The notes: a model not told the origin generated them from the sequence alone. A stretch of 64,000 nt of DNA from Luteimonas yindakuii (GCF_004803715.2 NZ_CP039383.2:558001-622000), one strand, 5' to 3'. Shown: positions 35,570 to 45,739, numbered from the stretch's first letter. Numbers and translations are program-made.

Positions 35570-36490
35570 ATGACCGCTGCTGTTGCCGCGCCAACACCCG
35601 ACTATGCCTTCGTGGCCGCATCGCTGGATCGCGCCGAGCACCTGCGCCTGCAGCCCGCCGCGCTCGAAGCCCTGCGCGCGGCGGCCCGGTGCATCGTGGT
35701 CGACGATGACGGGCGCGCACCGGTCGGTGATGGCGATGGGCTGTGGATGCCCGACGCAGGCGCGCTGCCGCGCGACGCGTGGCAGCACGCGGTGTTCCTT
35801 GGCCTCGACGGTGACGGCCACGGCTGGTTTGCCTGCGATGCCGCGGACGTGCCCGACACGCCGGACGGCACATGGGTCGACCTGCGCAGCGCGGCCGCGC
35901 AGTGGCCCGCGCTGCAGGCGACCGCGTTCGCGCAGGCGCGCGCGGTGCTGCACTGGCGGCGCCGGCACCGGTACTGCGGCGCCTGCGGGGCGCGGCTGGA
36001 ATACGTGCGCGCCGGCTGGCTCGGCGTGTGCACCGGCTGCAGCGCCGAACACTACCCGCGCACCGACCCGGCGGTGATCGTCGCCGTTTCGGATGGCCAA
36101 CGCCTGTTGCTGGGCCGCCAGCCGGGCTGGCCGCCGCGGCGCTGGTCGGTGCTCGCCGGCTTCGTCGAGCCGGGCGAGACGCTGGAGCAGACCATCACCC
36201 GCGAAGTGTGGGAAGAATCCGGCGTGCGCGTGCGCCGCGCGCGCTACGTCGGCTCGCAGCCGTGGCCGTTCCCGTCGTCGCTGATGCTGGGCTTCGAGGC
36301 ACTGGCCGAACCCGACGAGCCGCGCCCCAACGATGACGAGCTCGAGGACGCGCGCTGGTTCACGCGCGAGGAGATCGGCGCCGCGCTCGATGGCACCGGC
36401 GGCGACGACGGACTGCTGCTGTCGCCGGGCATCTCGATTTCGCGCTGGCTGATCACGCACTGGCATCGCGAGGGGGCGCTGCGGGAGTAG
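35570..36490 (+). CDS. nudC: NADH pyrophosphatase / decapping enzyme NudC
   Basis: A 306-residue Nudix hydrolase with the NudC layout: an N-terminal domain, a zinc ribbon (CGACGARLE and CTGCSAEHYPR), then a Nudix box GFVEPGETLEQTITREVW-EESG near residue 200 and the SQPWPFPSSLMLGF motif (SQPWPFPxS is diagnostic for NADH specificity). It hydrolyses NAD(H) and removes NAD caps from RNA. The ATG at 35570 was taken over a GTG at 35552. It ends 42 bp before the convergent MFS/acyltransferase gene. Confidence 0.93.
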   Translation: MTAAVAAPTPDYAFVAASLDRAEHLRLQPAALEALRAAARCIVVDDDGRAPVGDGDGLWMPDAGALPRDAWQHAVFLGLDGDGHGWFACDAADVPDTPDGTWVDLRSAAAQWPALQATAFAQARAVLHWRRRHRYCGACGARLEYVRAGWLGVCTGCSAEHYPRTDPAVIVAVSDGQRLLLGRQPGWPPRRWSVLAGFVEPGETLEQTITREVWEESGVRVRRARYVGSQPWPFPSSLMLGFEALAEPDEPRPNDDELEDARWFTREEIGAALDGTGGDDGLLLSPGISISRWLITHWHREGALRE

Positions 36491-36532
36491 TGGTCCGCCG
36501 CGGATCAGTCCGCAGCAGATCCTGGCGTGCGC

Positions 36533-38431
36533 CTACGCCGCCGCCCCGCGCAGCTCCCGCACCCGCGCTTCCAGTGATGCCGCGCTTGCCTGCGCGCCCT
36601 CCACCGGCGCGGCGGCGACCACTTCGACACGCGCACGCAGGCGCCGTGGCAGGCGCATGCGCCGCATCCTTGAATCGTGCCGGCTCCACATGCTGGTCCA
36701 CATGTTGCGCAGGGCCATCGGTACCACCGGCACCGGGCGTCGGGCCAGGATGCGCTCGATACCGCTGCGGAACGGTGCGATCTCACCGTCCGCGGTCAGC
36801 CGTCCTTCGGGAAACACCAGCACCAGCTCGCCATCGGCGAGTGCGGCGTCGATGGCATCGAAGGCGCGCAGCATCAGTGCGGGGTCCTCCTTTTCCGGGG
36901 CGATCGGAATCGCCTTGGCGGTGCCGAAGATCCACGACAGCACCGGGATGGCGAAGATGCGGTGGTACATCACGAAGCGCACCGGCCGCGGCACGCTGGC
37001 CGCCAGGATCAGCGCGTCCATGTAGCTGACGTGGTTGCACACCAGCAGGGCCGGGCCCTCGTCCGGCACGTGGGCTTCGATGCCGTGCAGGCGCAGCCGG
37101 TAGAGGGTGCGCACAAGCACCCAGCTCAGGAAGCGCATCAGGAACTCGGGGACGATGCTGAAGATCCACACCGCCACCAGCAGGTTGGCGATCGCCAGCG
37201 CCAGCAGCAGGTGCGGGATCGTCCAGCCGAGCACGCCCTGGGTCACCAGCCCGACCACCGCGGCCAGCACGATGAAGCCGGAATTCTGGATGTTGAGCGC
37301 GGCGAACACCCGCGACATCTCCGAGTTCGGCGTGCGGCTCTGGATCAGCGCGAACAGCGGCACCACGAACACGCCGGTGAACATGCCGATGCCGACGAGG
37401 TCGACGACCAGGCGCAGGCTGCCCGGCTGTTGCAGGAACCCCGCGAGATCGAGCCCGCCCACGGGGGCCAGCCCGGGGCGTGCGAAGTAGAGGTCGAGCA
37501 CGAAGGCGGTCATGCCGAACGCGCCCACCGGCACCAGGCCGATCTCGACCGTGCGCGCCGACAGCTTCTCGCACAGCAGCGAGCCGACGCCCACGCCGAT
37601 CGAGAACAGCGCCAGCGCGAACACGTACAGCGTCGCCGATCCGGCGGCGCCGCCCAGATGCACTTCGGCGTAGGCCGGCAACTGCGAGGTGATCAGGGTG
37701 CCGAAAAACCAGAACCACGACACCCCGAGCATCGCGTTGCGCACCGCCGGCTGCCGGCGCGCCATCCGCATGACCTCCAGCGACACCGGTACCGGATTCC
37801 AGCGCACCCGCAGCGTGGGGTCGCCGGCGTCGATGCGTGGAATCCGCCGCGCCATCAGGTTGCCGACGATCGCAAGCGCCACGATCGCGCCGGCCGCGGC
37901 CTGCGGGCCGTGGCTGCCCGCCAGCTGGAAGATCAGCCCGCCGGTGATCATGCCGAGCAGGATCGAGATCGACGTGCCCATCTCGACCAGGCCGTTGCCA
38001 CCGGTCAGTTCCTCAGGTTTCAGGATCGACGGCAGCACCGAGTACTTCACCGGGCCGAACAAGGTGGACTGCACGCCGGTGCAGAACAGCGCCACCAGCA
38101 ACAGCGGCATGTTCTGCAGCAGGAAGCCGACCGCCGCCAGCGACATGATCGCGATCTCCATCGTCGTGGTGATCACGATCAGCCGCTGTTTCTCGAGCTT
38201 TTCGGCGACCTGGCCGGCCAGCAGCGCCGAGAACAGGAAGTACGGCAGGATGAACACCGCCGGCGCCAGCATCGCGTACAGCGCGCGTTCCCGGGTGCTG
38301 GCGCCGAGGAAGATCAGCAGGCCGATGATGGCCTGGCGGTAGACGTTGTCGTTGAACGCCCCCAGCGCCTGCACGATGAAATAGGGCACGAAGCGCCGCT
38401 GCCGCAGCAGGTCGAACTGGCTATGGGCCAT
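36533..38431 (-). CDS. MFS transporter fused to a PlsC-type acyltransferase
   Basis: A 632-residue fusion. Residues 1-400 form a major-facilitator transporter with about 12 hydrophobic helices, beginning QRRFVPYFIVQALGAFNDNVYRQ, a sequence typical of LplT-type lysophospholipid flippases. Residues 430-620 form a glycerolipid acyltransferase with NHVSYMD (the H-x4-D motif) and FPEGRLT. This is the layout of the LplT-Aas system without an acyl-ACP synthetase domain, so import and re-acylation of lysophospholipids is the likely role. The ATG at 38431 starts MAHSQFDLL. The purD stop is just 12 bp upstream, so they may be co-transcribed. Confidence 0.88.
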   Translation of the reverse strand: MAHSQFDLLRQRRFVPYFIVQALGAFNDNVYRQAIIGLLIFLGASTRERALYAMLAPAVFILPYFLFSALLAGQVAEKLEKQRLIVITTTMEIAIMSLAAVGFLLQNMPLLLVALFCTGVQSTLFGPVKYSVLPSILKPEELTGGNGLVEMGTSISILLGMITGGLIFQLAGSHGPQAAAGAIVALAIVGNLMARRIPRIDAGDPTLRVRWNPVPVSLEVMRMARRQPAVRNAMLGVSWFWFFGTLITSQLPAYAEVHLGGAAGSATLYVFALALFSIGVGVGSLLCEKLSARTVEIGLVPVGAFGMTAFVLDLYFARPGLAPVGGLDLAGFLQQPGSLRLVVDLVGIGMFTGVFVVPLFALIQSRTPNSEMSRVFAALNIQNSGFIVLAAVVGLVTQGVLGWTIPHLLLALAIANLLVAVWIFSIVPEFLMRFLSWVLVRTLYRLRLHGIEAHVPDEGPALLVCNHVSYMDALILAASVPRPVRFVMYHRIFAIPVLSWIFGTAKAIPIAPEKEDPALMLRAFDAIDAALADGELVLVFPEGRLTADGEIAPFRSGIERILARRPVPVVPMALRNMWTSMWSRHDSRMRRMRLPRRLRARVEVVAAAPVEGAQASAASLEARVRELRGAAA

Positions 38432-38442
38432 GCGGGCGTGCC

Positions 38443-39738
38443 TCAGCCGCGTTCGCGTTCGATCGCGCGCCAGCCGATGTCGTGGCGGTGGAACTCGCCA
38501 TGCCAGGAAATGCCGGCGACCGCGGCGTAGGCGCGCTGCTGGGCATCGGCCACGGTGTCGCCAAGCGCGCACACGCACAGCACGCGGCCGCCGGCGGTCA
38601 CCACGTGCTGGCCTTCGAGCGCGGTGCCGGCGTGGAACACCCTGGTGTGCTCGGGCTCGGGCACGTCCCAGGTGTTGATGACATCGCCGGTGCGCGGCTT
38701 GCCGGGGTAGTGCTCGGCTGCCATCACCACGCCCAGCGAGGGGCGCGGGTCCCACTGCGCTTCGATGCTGTCGAGGCGGCCGTCGATCGCGGCGTCGACC
38801 AGGTCGGCAAGGTCGGACTGCAGGCGCAGCATCACCGGCTGGGTTTCCGGATCGCCGAAGCGCACGTTGTATTCGATGACCTTCGGCGCGCCGTTGCGGT
38901 CGATCATCAGGCCGGCGTACAGGAAGCCGGTGAACGGAATGCCGTCGGCGGCCATGCCGGCAACGGTGGGCTCGACCACGTCGCGCATGATCCGCGCATG
39001 CACCTCGGGCGTGACGACCGGCGCCGGCGAGTACGCGCCCATGCCGCCGGTGTTCGGGCCGGTGTCGCCGTCGCCGACCCGCTTGTGGTCCTGGCTGGTC
39101 GCCATCGGCAGCGCGGTGCGGCCGTCGACCATCGAGATGAAGCTGGCCTCCTCGCCGTCGAGGAATTCCTCGATCACCACCCGCGCGCCGGCGGCGCCGA
39201 AGGCGTAGTCGGCCAGCATGTCGGTGATCGCGGCTTCGGCGTCCTCCAGCGTCATCGCCACGATCACGCCCTTGCCGGCGGCCAGGCCATCGGCCTTGAT
39301 CACGATCGGCGCACCGCGTTCGCGTACGTACTCCAGCGCCTCGTCGACGTGGGTGTGCACCGCGTAATGGGCGGTGGGAATGCCGTGGCGGGCGAGGAAA
39401 TCCTTGGCGAAGGCCTTGCTGCCCTCGAGCTGGGCGGCGGCCGCACTCGGCCCGAAGATGCGCAGCCCGGCGTCGCGGAAGCGGTCGACCACGCCGGCCA
39501 CCAGCGGGCCCTCCGGCCCCACCAGGGTGAAGGCGACGCCCTCGTCGCGCGCCAGCGCCAGCAGCGCATCGATATCAGTCGCGGCCACGTCGACGTTGCG
39601 GCACTTGTCCTCGGTGGCGGTGCCGGCATTGCCCGGTGCCACCAGCACTTCGTCCACGCGCGGCGACTGCGCGAGCTTCCAGGCCAGCGCGTGCTCGCGG
39701 CCGCCGGATCCGATCACCAGGACTTTGGACATGGGCAT
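38443..39738 (-). CDS. purD: Phosphoribosylamine-glycine ligase (GAR synthetase)
   Basis: A 431-residue ATP-grasp enzyme of purine biosynthesis that joins glycine to phosphoribosylamine. Family motifs include [17 protein letters not shown] at the N-terminus, [20 protein letters not shown] (ATP-grasp), [17 protein letters not shown] and the catalytic [11 protein letters not shown]. Length is normal. Two ATG codons, 39738 and 39732, fit; the outer one has GAGTGG upstream. It is divergent from dusA over a 148-bp region. Confidence 0.96.
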   Translation of the reverse strand: MPMSKVLVIGSGGREHALAWKLAQSPRVDEVLVAPGNAGTATEDKCRNVDVAATDIDALLALARDEGVAFTLVGPEGPLVAGVVDRFRDAGLRIFGPSAAAAQLEGSKAFAKDFLARHGIPTAHYAVHTHVDEALEYVRERGAPIVIKADGLAAGKGVIVAMTLEDAEAAITDMLADYAFGAAGARVVIEEFLDGEEASFISMVDGRTALPMATSQDHKRVGDGDTGPNTGGMGAYSPAPVVTPEVHARIMRDVVEPTVAGMAADGIPFTGFLYAGLMIDRNGAPKVIEYNVRFGDPETQPVMLRLQSDLADLVDAAIDGRLDSIEAQWDPRPSLGVVMAAEHYPGKPRTGDVINTWDVPEPEHTRVFHAGTALEGQHVVTAGGRVLCVCALGDTVADAQQRAYAAVAGISWHGEFHRHDIGWRAIERERG

Positions 39739-39886
39739 CAGCCACTCGTATGTGCGGACGACGATTCTAACGGGCGCGACGCCCGCGCCTGCCGTTAACC
39801 GGGGCGAGGGCGGTCGCGGTGTAACCTGTGCGCCTTCCGCTGCCGACGACCGCCCGCGCACCTGCCTGCGCCGCGGCCATGACCCG

Positions 39887-40948
39887 ATGAACGCATGCCA
39901 CCCCCGCCATCCGCCCGAGGGCACGCCGTCCGTGCGCGTGGCGACGCCGCATGCGCGTGCGCTGCGTCTCTCGGTGGCGCCGATGATGGACTGGACCGAC
40001 AGCCAGTGCCGGGTCTTCCACCGCCTGCTGGCACCGGATGCGCTGCTGTACACCGAGATGGTCCACGCCAACGCGGTCATCCATGGCGACCGCAGGCGGT
40101 TGCTGGCGATGGATCCCGTCGAGCATCCGGTGGCCCTGCAGCTCGGCGGCAGCGAACCGGCGCTGCTGGCCGAGGCCGCGTGCATCGCCGCGGCGCATGG
40201 ATTCGACGAGGTCAACCTCAACTGCGGCTGTCCCTCCGATCGCGTGCAGGCCGGGCGCTTCGGTGCCTGTCTGATGCGCGAGCCGACACTGGTCGCCGAG
40301 TGCGTGGCGGCGATGCGCGCGGCGTTGGCGGCCGATGGCCATGCCGTGCCGGTCACCGTGAAGTGCCGCCTCGGCGTCGATGACGACAGCGAATACGCGC
40401 GCTTCCGTGCGTTCGTCGACGCGGTGGCGGCCGCGGGTGCCACCCAGGTGATCGTGCATGCACGCAACGCCTGGCTCAAAGGCCTGAGCCCGAAGGAGAA
40501 CCGGGAAGTGCCGCCGCTGCGCTACGACTGGGCCTATCGGCTCAAGCAGGAGCGCGCCGACCTCACCGTGCTGCTCAACGGCGGCATCGCCGACGAAGCC
40601 ACCGCGCTCGCACACCTCGATCATGTCGACGGCGTGATGCTCGGCCGTGCCGCCTACCACGATCCCCATCTGCTGCACCGACTCGACTGCGCGCTCTCGG
40701 GCCGCGCGCCGCAGCCGCGCGGCGCGTTGCTGGCGGCGCTGCGCCCGTATGTCGAAGCGCAGCTCGCGGCGGGCGTAGCGCTCAAGCACATCGTCCGCCA
40801 CGTGCTCGGCCTGTTCCATGGCCAGCCTGGCGGCCGCCAGTTCCGCCAGGTGCTGAGCGAGGGCGCGCACCGCCCGGGCGCCGACTGGGCGCTCGTCGAG
40901 CGCGCGCTGCAGGCGACGGAGACCGCGGCCCGGAGCGTGCCGGCATGA
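39887..40948 (+). CDS. dusA: tRNA-dihydrouridine(20/20a) synthase DusA
   Basis: A 353-residue flavoprotein that reduces U20/U20a in the tRNA D-loop. Diagnostic segments are [46 protein letters not shown] with the catalytic cysteine, the FMN-binding NGGIADE and the C-terminal [16 protein letters not shown]. The ATG at 39887 gives a 25-residue extension before the family's usual start; a shorter start at 39983 (MMDWTD region) would remove the conserved SVAP and is unlikely. The next gene overlaps by 4 nt. Confidence 0.95.
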   Translation: MNACHPRHPPEGTPSVRVATPHARALRLSVAPMMDWTDSQCRVFHRLLAPDALLYTEMVHANAVIHGDRRRLLAMDPVEHPVALQLGGSEPALLAEAACIAAAHGFDEVNLNCGCPSDRVQAGRFGACLMREPTLVAECVAAMRAALAADGHAVPVTVKCRLGVDDDSEYARFRAFVDAVAAAGATQVIVHARNAWLKGLSPKENREVPPLRYDWAYRLKQERADLTVLLNGGIADEATALAHLDHVDGVMLGRAAYHDPHLLHRLDCALSGRAPQPRGALLAALRPYVEAQLAAGVALKHIVRHVLGLFHGQPGGRQFRQVLSEGAHRPGADWALVERALQATETAARSVPA

Positions 40949-41850
40949 TCACCCGCGACGTGGACGCGTTCCTTGCGGTGGCGCGTGCCGCAGCCGCCGA
41001 TTTCGGACCCGCGACCGCGCGCGGCGCGTTCCTGGTCAGCCCTGACGGCTTCAGTCGCGCCGCGGAATCCGCGCGCGACAACAGCTACATGGCCGATGCC
41101 GGCTTCGATGCGCGGGCGGCCTGCGCGGAGCACGCCGAACTCGTGCGGCGTATCCGCCAGCACCTGCCCGTGGAAGTGTTCCCGGGCGATCCGGCCGCGC
41201 CCGACGGGGTGTTTCCGAACAACGTGTTCGGCACGAGTGCCGATGCGCTGGTCATCGGCCGCATGCGCCATCCGGTGCGCCGGCGCGAAGCCGCGCGCCG
41301 CGACATCCGCACCTCGCTCGGCGAGGGCCGTCGTATCGTCGACCTTTCGCTGCAGCCACATCCGTGCGAACTGACCGGCGCGCTGGTCATCGACCGGTCG
41401 CGCGGTCTTGGCATCTGCGGCCTGTCCGAGCGCTGCAGCGCCGAGGGCGCGGCGCTGATGCACACCGCGTTCGGGCTGCGTGCCACGCTCGTGCTCGATC
41501 TCGCGCCGGGCGAATACCACACCAATGTCGTGCTGGCCGTCCTGGCCGGGCGCGCGGCGCTGCTGTGCCCGGATGGCTTCGCGCAACCCGCGGTCGCCCA
41601 TGCGGTCGTGCAGGCGCTCTACGGCGACGCCGCCATCGTCCTCGATGCCGACGCGCGCGCCGCGTTCGTCGCCAATGCGATCGCGCTGACGCCGTCCACC
41701 GTCTGGATGAGCGCGCGTGCCGCCGCAGCGCTGCCGGCGGCGGCGTCGGCGCAGCTGGCCCATGTCGGCTTCCAGGTCGAAGCGGTGCCGCTGCCGGCCA
41801 TCGAGGCGGCCGGCGGCTCTCTGCGCTGTTGCGTGGCCGAAATCTTCTGA
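40945..41850 (+). CDS. CtlX-like amidinotransferase-fold hydrolase
   Basis: A 301-residue protein of the guanidino-group-modifying superfamily. It shows the FLVSPDGFS and DNSYM segments, the FPNNVFGTS motif, [11 protein letters not shown] (H and N in the active site) and the catalytic cysteine in [10 protein letters not shown]. The layout resembles the citrulline-utilisation hydrolase CtlX and uncharacterised dimethylarginine-dimethylaminohydrolase relatives, so the substrate is probably a citrulline- or arginine-like compound. The ATGA overlap with dusA indicates an operon. Arginase is encoded 9 kb downstream but is not linked. Confidence 0.8.
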   Translation: MITRDVDAFLAVARAAAADFGPATARGAFLVSPDGFSRAAESARDNSYMADAGFDARAACAEHAELVRRIRQHLPVEVFPGDPAAPDGVFPNNVFGTSADALVIGRMRHPVRRREAARRDIRTSLGEGRRIVDLSLQPHPCELTGALVIDRSRGLGICGLSERCSAEGAALMHTAFGLRATLVLDLAPGEYHTNVVLAVLAGRAALLCPDGFAQPAVAHAVVQALYGDAAIVLDADARAAFVANAIALTPSTVWMSARAAAALPAAASAQLAHVGFQVEAVPLPAIEAAGGSLRCCVAEIF

Positions 41851-41982
41851 CCCGCCACCCCAGCTGAACATCGTCAGGGTGTTGACGAAAAAGTTAAGGA
41901 CGGATTCACTGCATGGCTTCGAGACTGGACCCCGTGCTCCGCGATGCGGCGCCGTTCCTTCGCTTCCCCGGATGCCTCGATC

Positions 41983-42315
41983 ATGCCCGTGCCGTTTCGT
42001 CTCACGTTGCCCTGCCTGATTGCCGTTGCGATGGCGGCTGCCGGGGGCGCGCAGGCGCAGACGCGAGAGCAGGGGCGCGGGCAGCAGCAGTCGCAATGGC
42101 CGCGTGGCGGACAGGACGCGATGGGTGATTCCATCCGTCGTGTGCGCAGCGAGGCCCGCGGCCAGGTGCTCAGCGCGGAACGGATGCACATGGACGGCCG
42201 TGAGATCAACCGCATCAAGGTGATGGACGATCGGGGCCGGGTCAGGGTCTACGAGGACGATCCGCAGCAGCGCGTGCGCAGTGAATCGCCACGTACACGC
42301 AGCCGCGACGATTGA
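41983..42315 (+). CDS. Small exported protein upstream of phoPQ
   Basis: A 110-residue protein with a clear signal peptide (about residues 1-22, LTLPCLIAVAMAAAGGAQAQ) followed by a glutamine/arginine-rich segment and a short domain RGQVLSAERMHMDGREINRI with VRVYEDDP, resembling a single PepSY-like unit. It ends 61 bp before phoP in the same direction. Small PepSY-type periplasmic proteins are often linked to two-component genes and may modulate the sensor; this is inference. The 132 bp upstream (41851-41982) contain no other gene I can support. Confidence 0.75.
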   Translation: MPVPFRLTLPCLIAVAMAAAGGAQAQTREQGRGQQQSQWPRGGQDAMGDSIRRVRSEARGQVLSAERMHMDGREINRIKVMDDRGRVRVYEDDPQQRVRSESPRTRSRDD

Positions 42316-42376
42316 GTTCAGATACTTGAACGCATAGGGTCAGCTCCCTGACCCTCTCTGACACGGAGTTCGACCC

Positions 42377-43063
42377 ATGCGTATCCTCCTCGTCGAAGAC
42401 GAAGCACCGCTGCGCGAGACCCTCGCCGCCCGCCTCAAGCGCGAAGGCTATGCCGTCGATGCCGCGCAGGATGGCGAGGAAGGCCTGTACATGGGCCGCG
42501 AGGTGCCGTTCGACGTCGGCATCATCGACCTCGGCCTGCCGAAGATGTCGGGCATGGAGCTGATCAAGGCCCTGCGCGACGAAGGCAAGCAGTTCCCGGT
42601 GCTGATCCTCACCGCGCGTTCGAGCTGGCAGGACAAGGTCGACGGCCTCAAGCAGGGCGCCGACGACTACCTGGTCAAGCCGTTCCATGTCGAGGAACTG
42701 CTGGCGCGCATCAACGCACTGGTGCGCCGCGCTGCCGGCTGGAGCAAGCCGACGCTGGAATGCGGCCCGGTCACGCTCGACCTCGCCGCGCAGACCGTCA
42801 GCGTGCACGGACAGAACGTCGACCTCACCAGCTACGAGTACAAGGTGCTCGAGTACCTGATGATGCATGCCGGCGAACTGGTCTCGAAGGCCGACCTCAC
42901 CGAGCACATCTACCAGCAGGATTTCGACCGCGATTCCAACGTGCTCGAGGTCTTCATCGGCCGCCTGCGCAAGAAGCTCGACCCCGACGGCATGCTGAAG
43001 CCGATCGAGACGGTGCGCGGTCGTGGTTACCGGTTCGCGATCCCGCGCAGCAACGAAGGCTGA
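42377..43063 (+). CDS. phoP: PhoP-type response regulator
   Basis: A 228-residue OmpR-family regulator: receiver domain (1-115; D8/E9, phosphoacceptor D51 in VGIIDLGLPK, K in LVKPFHVEEL) and a winged-helix DNA-binding domain (130-222) ending ETVRGRGYRFAIP. The segment TSYEYKVLEYLMMHAGELV and QQDFDRDSNVLEVFIGRLR agree with PhoP rather than other OmpR members. GGAG lies 8 nt before the ATG. PhoP controls envelope, Mg2+ and cationic-peptide responses in Xanthomonadaceae. The sensor follows after 69 bp. Confidence 0.92.
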   Translation: MRILLVEDEAPLRETLAARLKREGYAVDAAQDGEEGLYMGREVPFDVGIIDLGLPKMSGMELIKALRDEGKQFPVLILTARSSWQDKVDGLKQGADDYLVKPFHVEELLARINALVRRAAGWSKPTLECGPVTLDLAAQTVSVHGQNVDLTSYEYKVLEYLMMHAGELVSKADLTEHIYQQDFDRDSNVLEVFIGRLRKKLDPDGMLKPIETVRGRGYRFAIPRSNEG

Positions 43064-43132
43064 TCGCGTACGCGATCAGTCGCGTCCGTGTTTTCCACGC
43101 CGCGTGCGTCGCGTGGCATCCTGCGCTGATCC

Positions 43133-44560
43133 ATGAGCCCTGAAACCCGTCCCCGACGCGCACTGGCGTGGCGGCCGCGCTCGCTGCAATCGCGGCAGAT
43201 GCTGGCCGCCAGCCTCGGCCTGGTGGCATTCCTGGCGGCAGCCGGCTATTCGCTCGACAGTGCGTTCGTCGACGTCGCAAGCCAGGGCCAGCGCGACCGC
43301 CTGCGCGGCTTCGCGCTCACCTATGCCGGCGATGTCGAGTTCGCCCGCGACAACAGCATCATCCCGCCGGATGCACCGCCGGACGAACGTTTCGAGCGCC
43401 CCGGCAGCGGCACCTATGCGGCCATCGTGCTCGACGGCAGCGTGTGGATGTCGGGTTCCGCGCACGGCCCGCGCCTGCCGGAACTCGAGCTCCTCGAGCC
43501 CGGGCAGGAGAAGATCGACGGCCCGCTGCCGATCAGCGACAGCGCCAACCAGCCGGGCGAGGTGATACGTTACGGCCGCGGCTTCGCGCTGGTGCGCGAG
43601 AGCGCCGGCGTCGAGACCGAGCTGCCTTACACGGTGTACATCCTCGAGGATGCCGGCACGTTGCCGCGCCAGGTGCAGGTGTTCCGCCAGGCGTTGTGGC
43701 GCTATCTCGGCGTGGCCGGCGTGGTGCTGCTGATGCTGCAGGCGCTGGTGCTGCGCTGGAGCCTGCGCCCGTTGCGAAAGGTCATCAGCGAACTCAAGCG
43801 CGTGCAGCGCGGCCAGGCCAATCGCATGGGCGAACTGCATCCGCGCGAGCTCGAGCCGCTGACCGACAGCATCAACGCGCTGATCGAGAGCGAGCGGCAG
43901 AACCTCGAGCACCAGCGCAACACGATGTCCGACCTGGCGCACAGCCTGAAGACGCCGCTGGCGGTGCTGCGCACGCGGCTCGAGGCCGGGGCCAGCGACG
44001 AGGAGCTGCGCGATGAACTGCAGATCCAGCTGCGGCGGATGAACGACCTCGTCGGCTACCAGCTGGGTCGCGCGGCCTCGAGCGGGCACAAGCTGTTCGC
44101 GGCACCGGTGGAGATCGAGCCGTATGCCGAGGAGATCGTGCGCGGGCTGGAGAAGATCTACGCCGCCCAGGGCGTGATCTGCGAGTTCGATATCGATCCG
44201 GTGGCGCGCTTCCATGGCGAGCCCGGCGACCTGCAGGAACTGCTCGGCAACCTGCTCGAGAACGCCTTCAAGTGGGCCCGTGACCGCGTGCTGCTGACGG
44301 TGAAATCCGGTGCGCCGCAGCCCGACCGTCGTCCCGGCATGACCCTGGCGGTCGACGACGATGGCGAAGGCATCGCGCCCGACCGCATCGCCCATGTGCT
44401 GCAGCGTGGTGTACGTGGCGACGAGCGCGTGCACGGCCACGGCATCGGCCTGGCGATCGTGCAGGACATCGTTGGCAGCTACCGCGGCGAGCTGCGCGTC
44501 GGGCCATCGGCGGAACTGGGTGGCACGCGGTTCGAGGTGGTGTTCCCGCCGGGCCTCTGA
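43133..44560 (+). CDS. phoQ: PhoQ-type sensor histidine kinase
   Basis: A 475-residue membrane kinase: TM1 (about 24-46), a periplasmic sensor domain (47-190) with an acidic and proline-rich face (EFARDNSIIPPDAPPDE), TM2 (about 193-212), HAMP (213-265), a dimerisation domain with MSDLAHSLKTPLAVL (the S-L-K-T-P box typical of PhoQ), and an ATPase domain (N-box ELLGNLLENAFKWA, G-box DDDGEGIAPDR, GHGIGLAIV). It senses divalent cations, acid or antimicrobial peptides in other bacteria. It lies 69 bp after phoP and converges with mtfA 6 bp later. Confidence 0.9.
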   Translation: MSPETRPRRALAWRPRSLQSRQMLAASLGLVAFLAAAGYSLDSAFVDVASQGQRDRLRGFALTYAGDVEFARDNSIIPPDAPPDERFERPGSGTYAAIVLDGSVWMSGSAHGPRLPELELLEPGQEKIDGPLPISDSANQPGEVIRYGRGFALVRESAGVETELPYTVYILEDAGTLPRQVQVFRQALWRYLGVAGVVLLMLQALVLRWSLRPLRKVISELKRVQRGQANRMGELHPRELEPLTDSINALIESERQNLEHQRNTMSDLAHSLKTPLAVLRTRLEAGASDEELRDELQIQLRRMNDLVGYQLGRAASSGHKLFAAPVEIEPYAEEIVRGLEKIYAAQGVICEFDIDPVARFHGEPGDLQELLGNLLENAFKWARDRVLLTVKSGAPQPDRRPGMTLAVDDDGEGIAPDRIAHVLQRGVRGDERVHGHGIGLAIVQDIVGSYRGELRVGPSAELGGTRFEVVFPPGL

Positions 44561-44566
44561 CCCGGG

Positions 44567-45319
44567 TCAGGCGTCCAGCGGCGAGCGTCCGTAGAAGCGC
44601 TGCAGGTGCTGCGCCACGCCCGGGAGCTCCTCGCGCAGCAGGGCCGGGGCGCTGAAGTGGTATTCGCTGCACACCGCGAAGAATTCCTCCGGCGCCTCCG
44701 CGGCGTAGGGATCAATCCCGCTCTCGCCACCACCGTCGAGGTGGGCGACGAAACCGTCGAACGCCTGCTGGAAATCGCGCGCCCAGTCGCGTTGCCACGC
44801 GCGCGGCAGCGCGGGCGTGCCGTCAAGCACGCCATCGAGTGCGTCGAGCTTGTGCGCCATCTCGTGCACCGCCACGCAGAAGCCGGCATCCGGGGTGTCG
44901 AGGTCGGACTGGATGTCGGCCCAGGACAGGATCAGCGGACCGGCCTCCCAGGCCTCGCCGATCAGCTCGTCCTCCCATTCGTGCAGCACGCCGGCGGCAT
45001 CGACATGGGTGCGGTTCACCCGGAACGCGTCGGGGTAGACGATGAGCTGCGACCAGCCGTGCATGCCCTCGCGGCCGAATTCCAGCAGCGGCAGGCAGCA
45101 CAGGGCGGCAAGCAGCGCGCGCTGTGCGTCGTCGAGGACGAGTCCGGCCATCGGGGTGATCGTCTTGCGATGCAGGAATTCGCCGGTCAGCGATCGCAGG
45201 CGATCTTCCCGGCCGGCATCGAGCCGGGCCACCAGGGTGGCGCGATCGCGGACCGCATTCCACAGCGCCGCGGGCGGCGCCTCCGGGCGCGGCCACAGCC
45301 GTTGCAGCCAGCGTGTCAT
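44567..45319 (-). CDS. mtfA: MtfA-type zinc peptidase
   Basis: A 250-residue protein of the MtfA (YeeI) family. The metalloprotease motif HEMAHKLD lies near residue 152, with the downstream glutamate in EEFFAVCSEYHF. Family-typical segments are ALLAALCCLPLL, WSQLIVYPDAF and GPLILSWADIQSD. In enterobacteria MtfA binds Mlc and affects glucose PTS control; in other groups the substrate is unknown. The gene lies on the minus strand, convergent with phoQ. Confidence 0.9.
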   Translation of the reverse strand: MTRWLQRLWPRPEAPPAALWNAVRDRATLVARLDAGREDRLRSLTGEFLHRKTITPMAGLVLDDAQRALLAALCCLPLLEFGREGMHGWSQLIVYPDAFRVNRTHVDAAGVLHEWEDELIGEAWEAGPLILSWADIQSDLDTPDAGFCVAVHEMAHKLDALDGVLDGTPALPRAWQRDWARDFQQAFDGFVAHLDGGGESGIDPYAAEAPEEFFAVCSEYHFSAPALLREELPGVAQHLQRFYGRSPLDA

Positions 45320-45364
45320 CGAACCCGCACCACCATCAGCGGTGCCGCGCGAACCGCGATCCGG

Positions 45365-45622
45365 TCAGCGGAACATGCCCGGAAGGAAGCTGTGCCAGCG
45401 TGGCATGCGGGCGCCGCCTTCGGGGCCACCGCGGCCACCAGGGCCACGTTCGACGGCCTCGGCCGGGCCGGCCGGCAGGCGCTCCGCCGCAGGACGCGGA
45501 TTGGTCGGATCTTCCTCGGCCACCGGACAGCCCTCGCGGCCGGGCGCCTGGCGTCCCTCGGCAGCCAACAGCGGGAGGCTGGCGGAAGCGATCAGCAGCA
45601 TCAGTGCGATTCGCAGGAGCAT
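45365..45622 (-). CDS. Small secreted glycine/proline-rich protein
   Basis: An 85-residue protein with a Sec signal peptide (MLLRIALMLLIASASLPLLAA, likely cleaved after residue 21) and a short low-complexity mature part rich in G, P, E and R (GPGGRGGPEGGARMPRWH). The single cysteine (EGCPV) could form an intermolecular bridge. I do not recognise a family. The start is followed by no other gene on the strand; mtfA lies 45 bp downstream. Confidence 0.55.
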   Translation of the reverse strand: MLLRIALMLLIASASLPLLAAEGRQAPGREGCPVAEEDPTNPRPAAERLPAGPAEAVERGPGGRGGPEGGARMPRWHSFLPGMFR

Positions 45623-45739
45623 GGGGGCGGCCGTTGCAGGGCAGGGTCGACCACGGACTATACCGCGGTTGCACCGCGTGTGCAGGCTGGGCATCCTGCC
45701 CGGCCACCGTGGCGCCGCCGCGGCCTGCGAGGATGCCGG

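Noticed and set aside
36677..38530. 617-codon open frame opposite the MFS/acyltransferase gene
   Set aside because: Histidine/glutamine-rich low-complexity translation, antisense to a conserved transporter.
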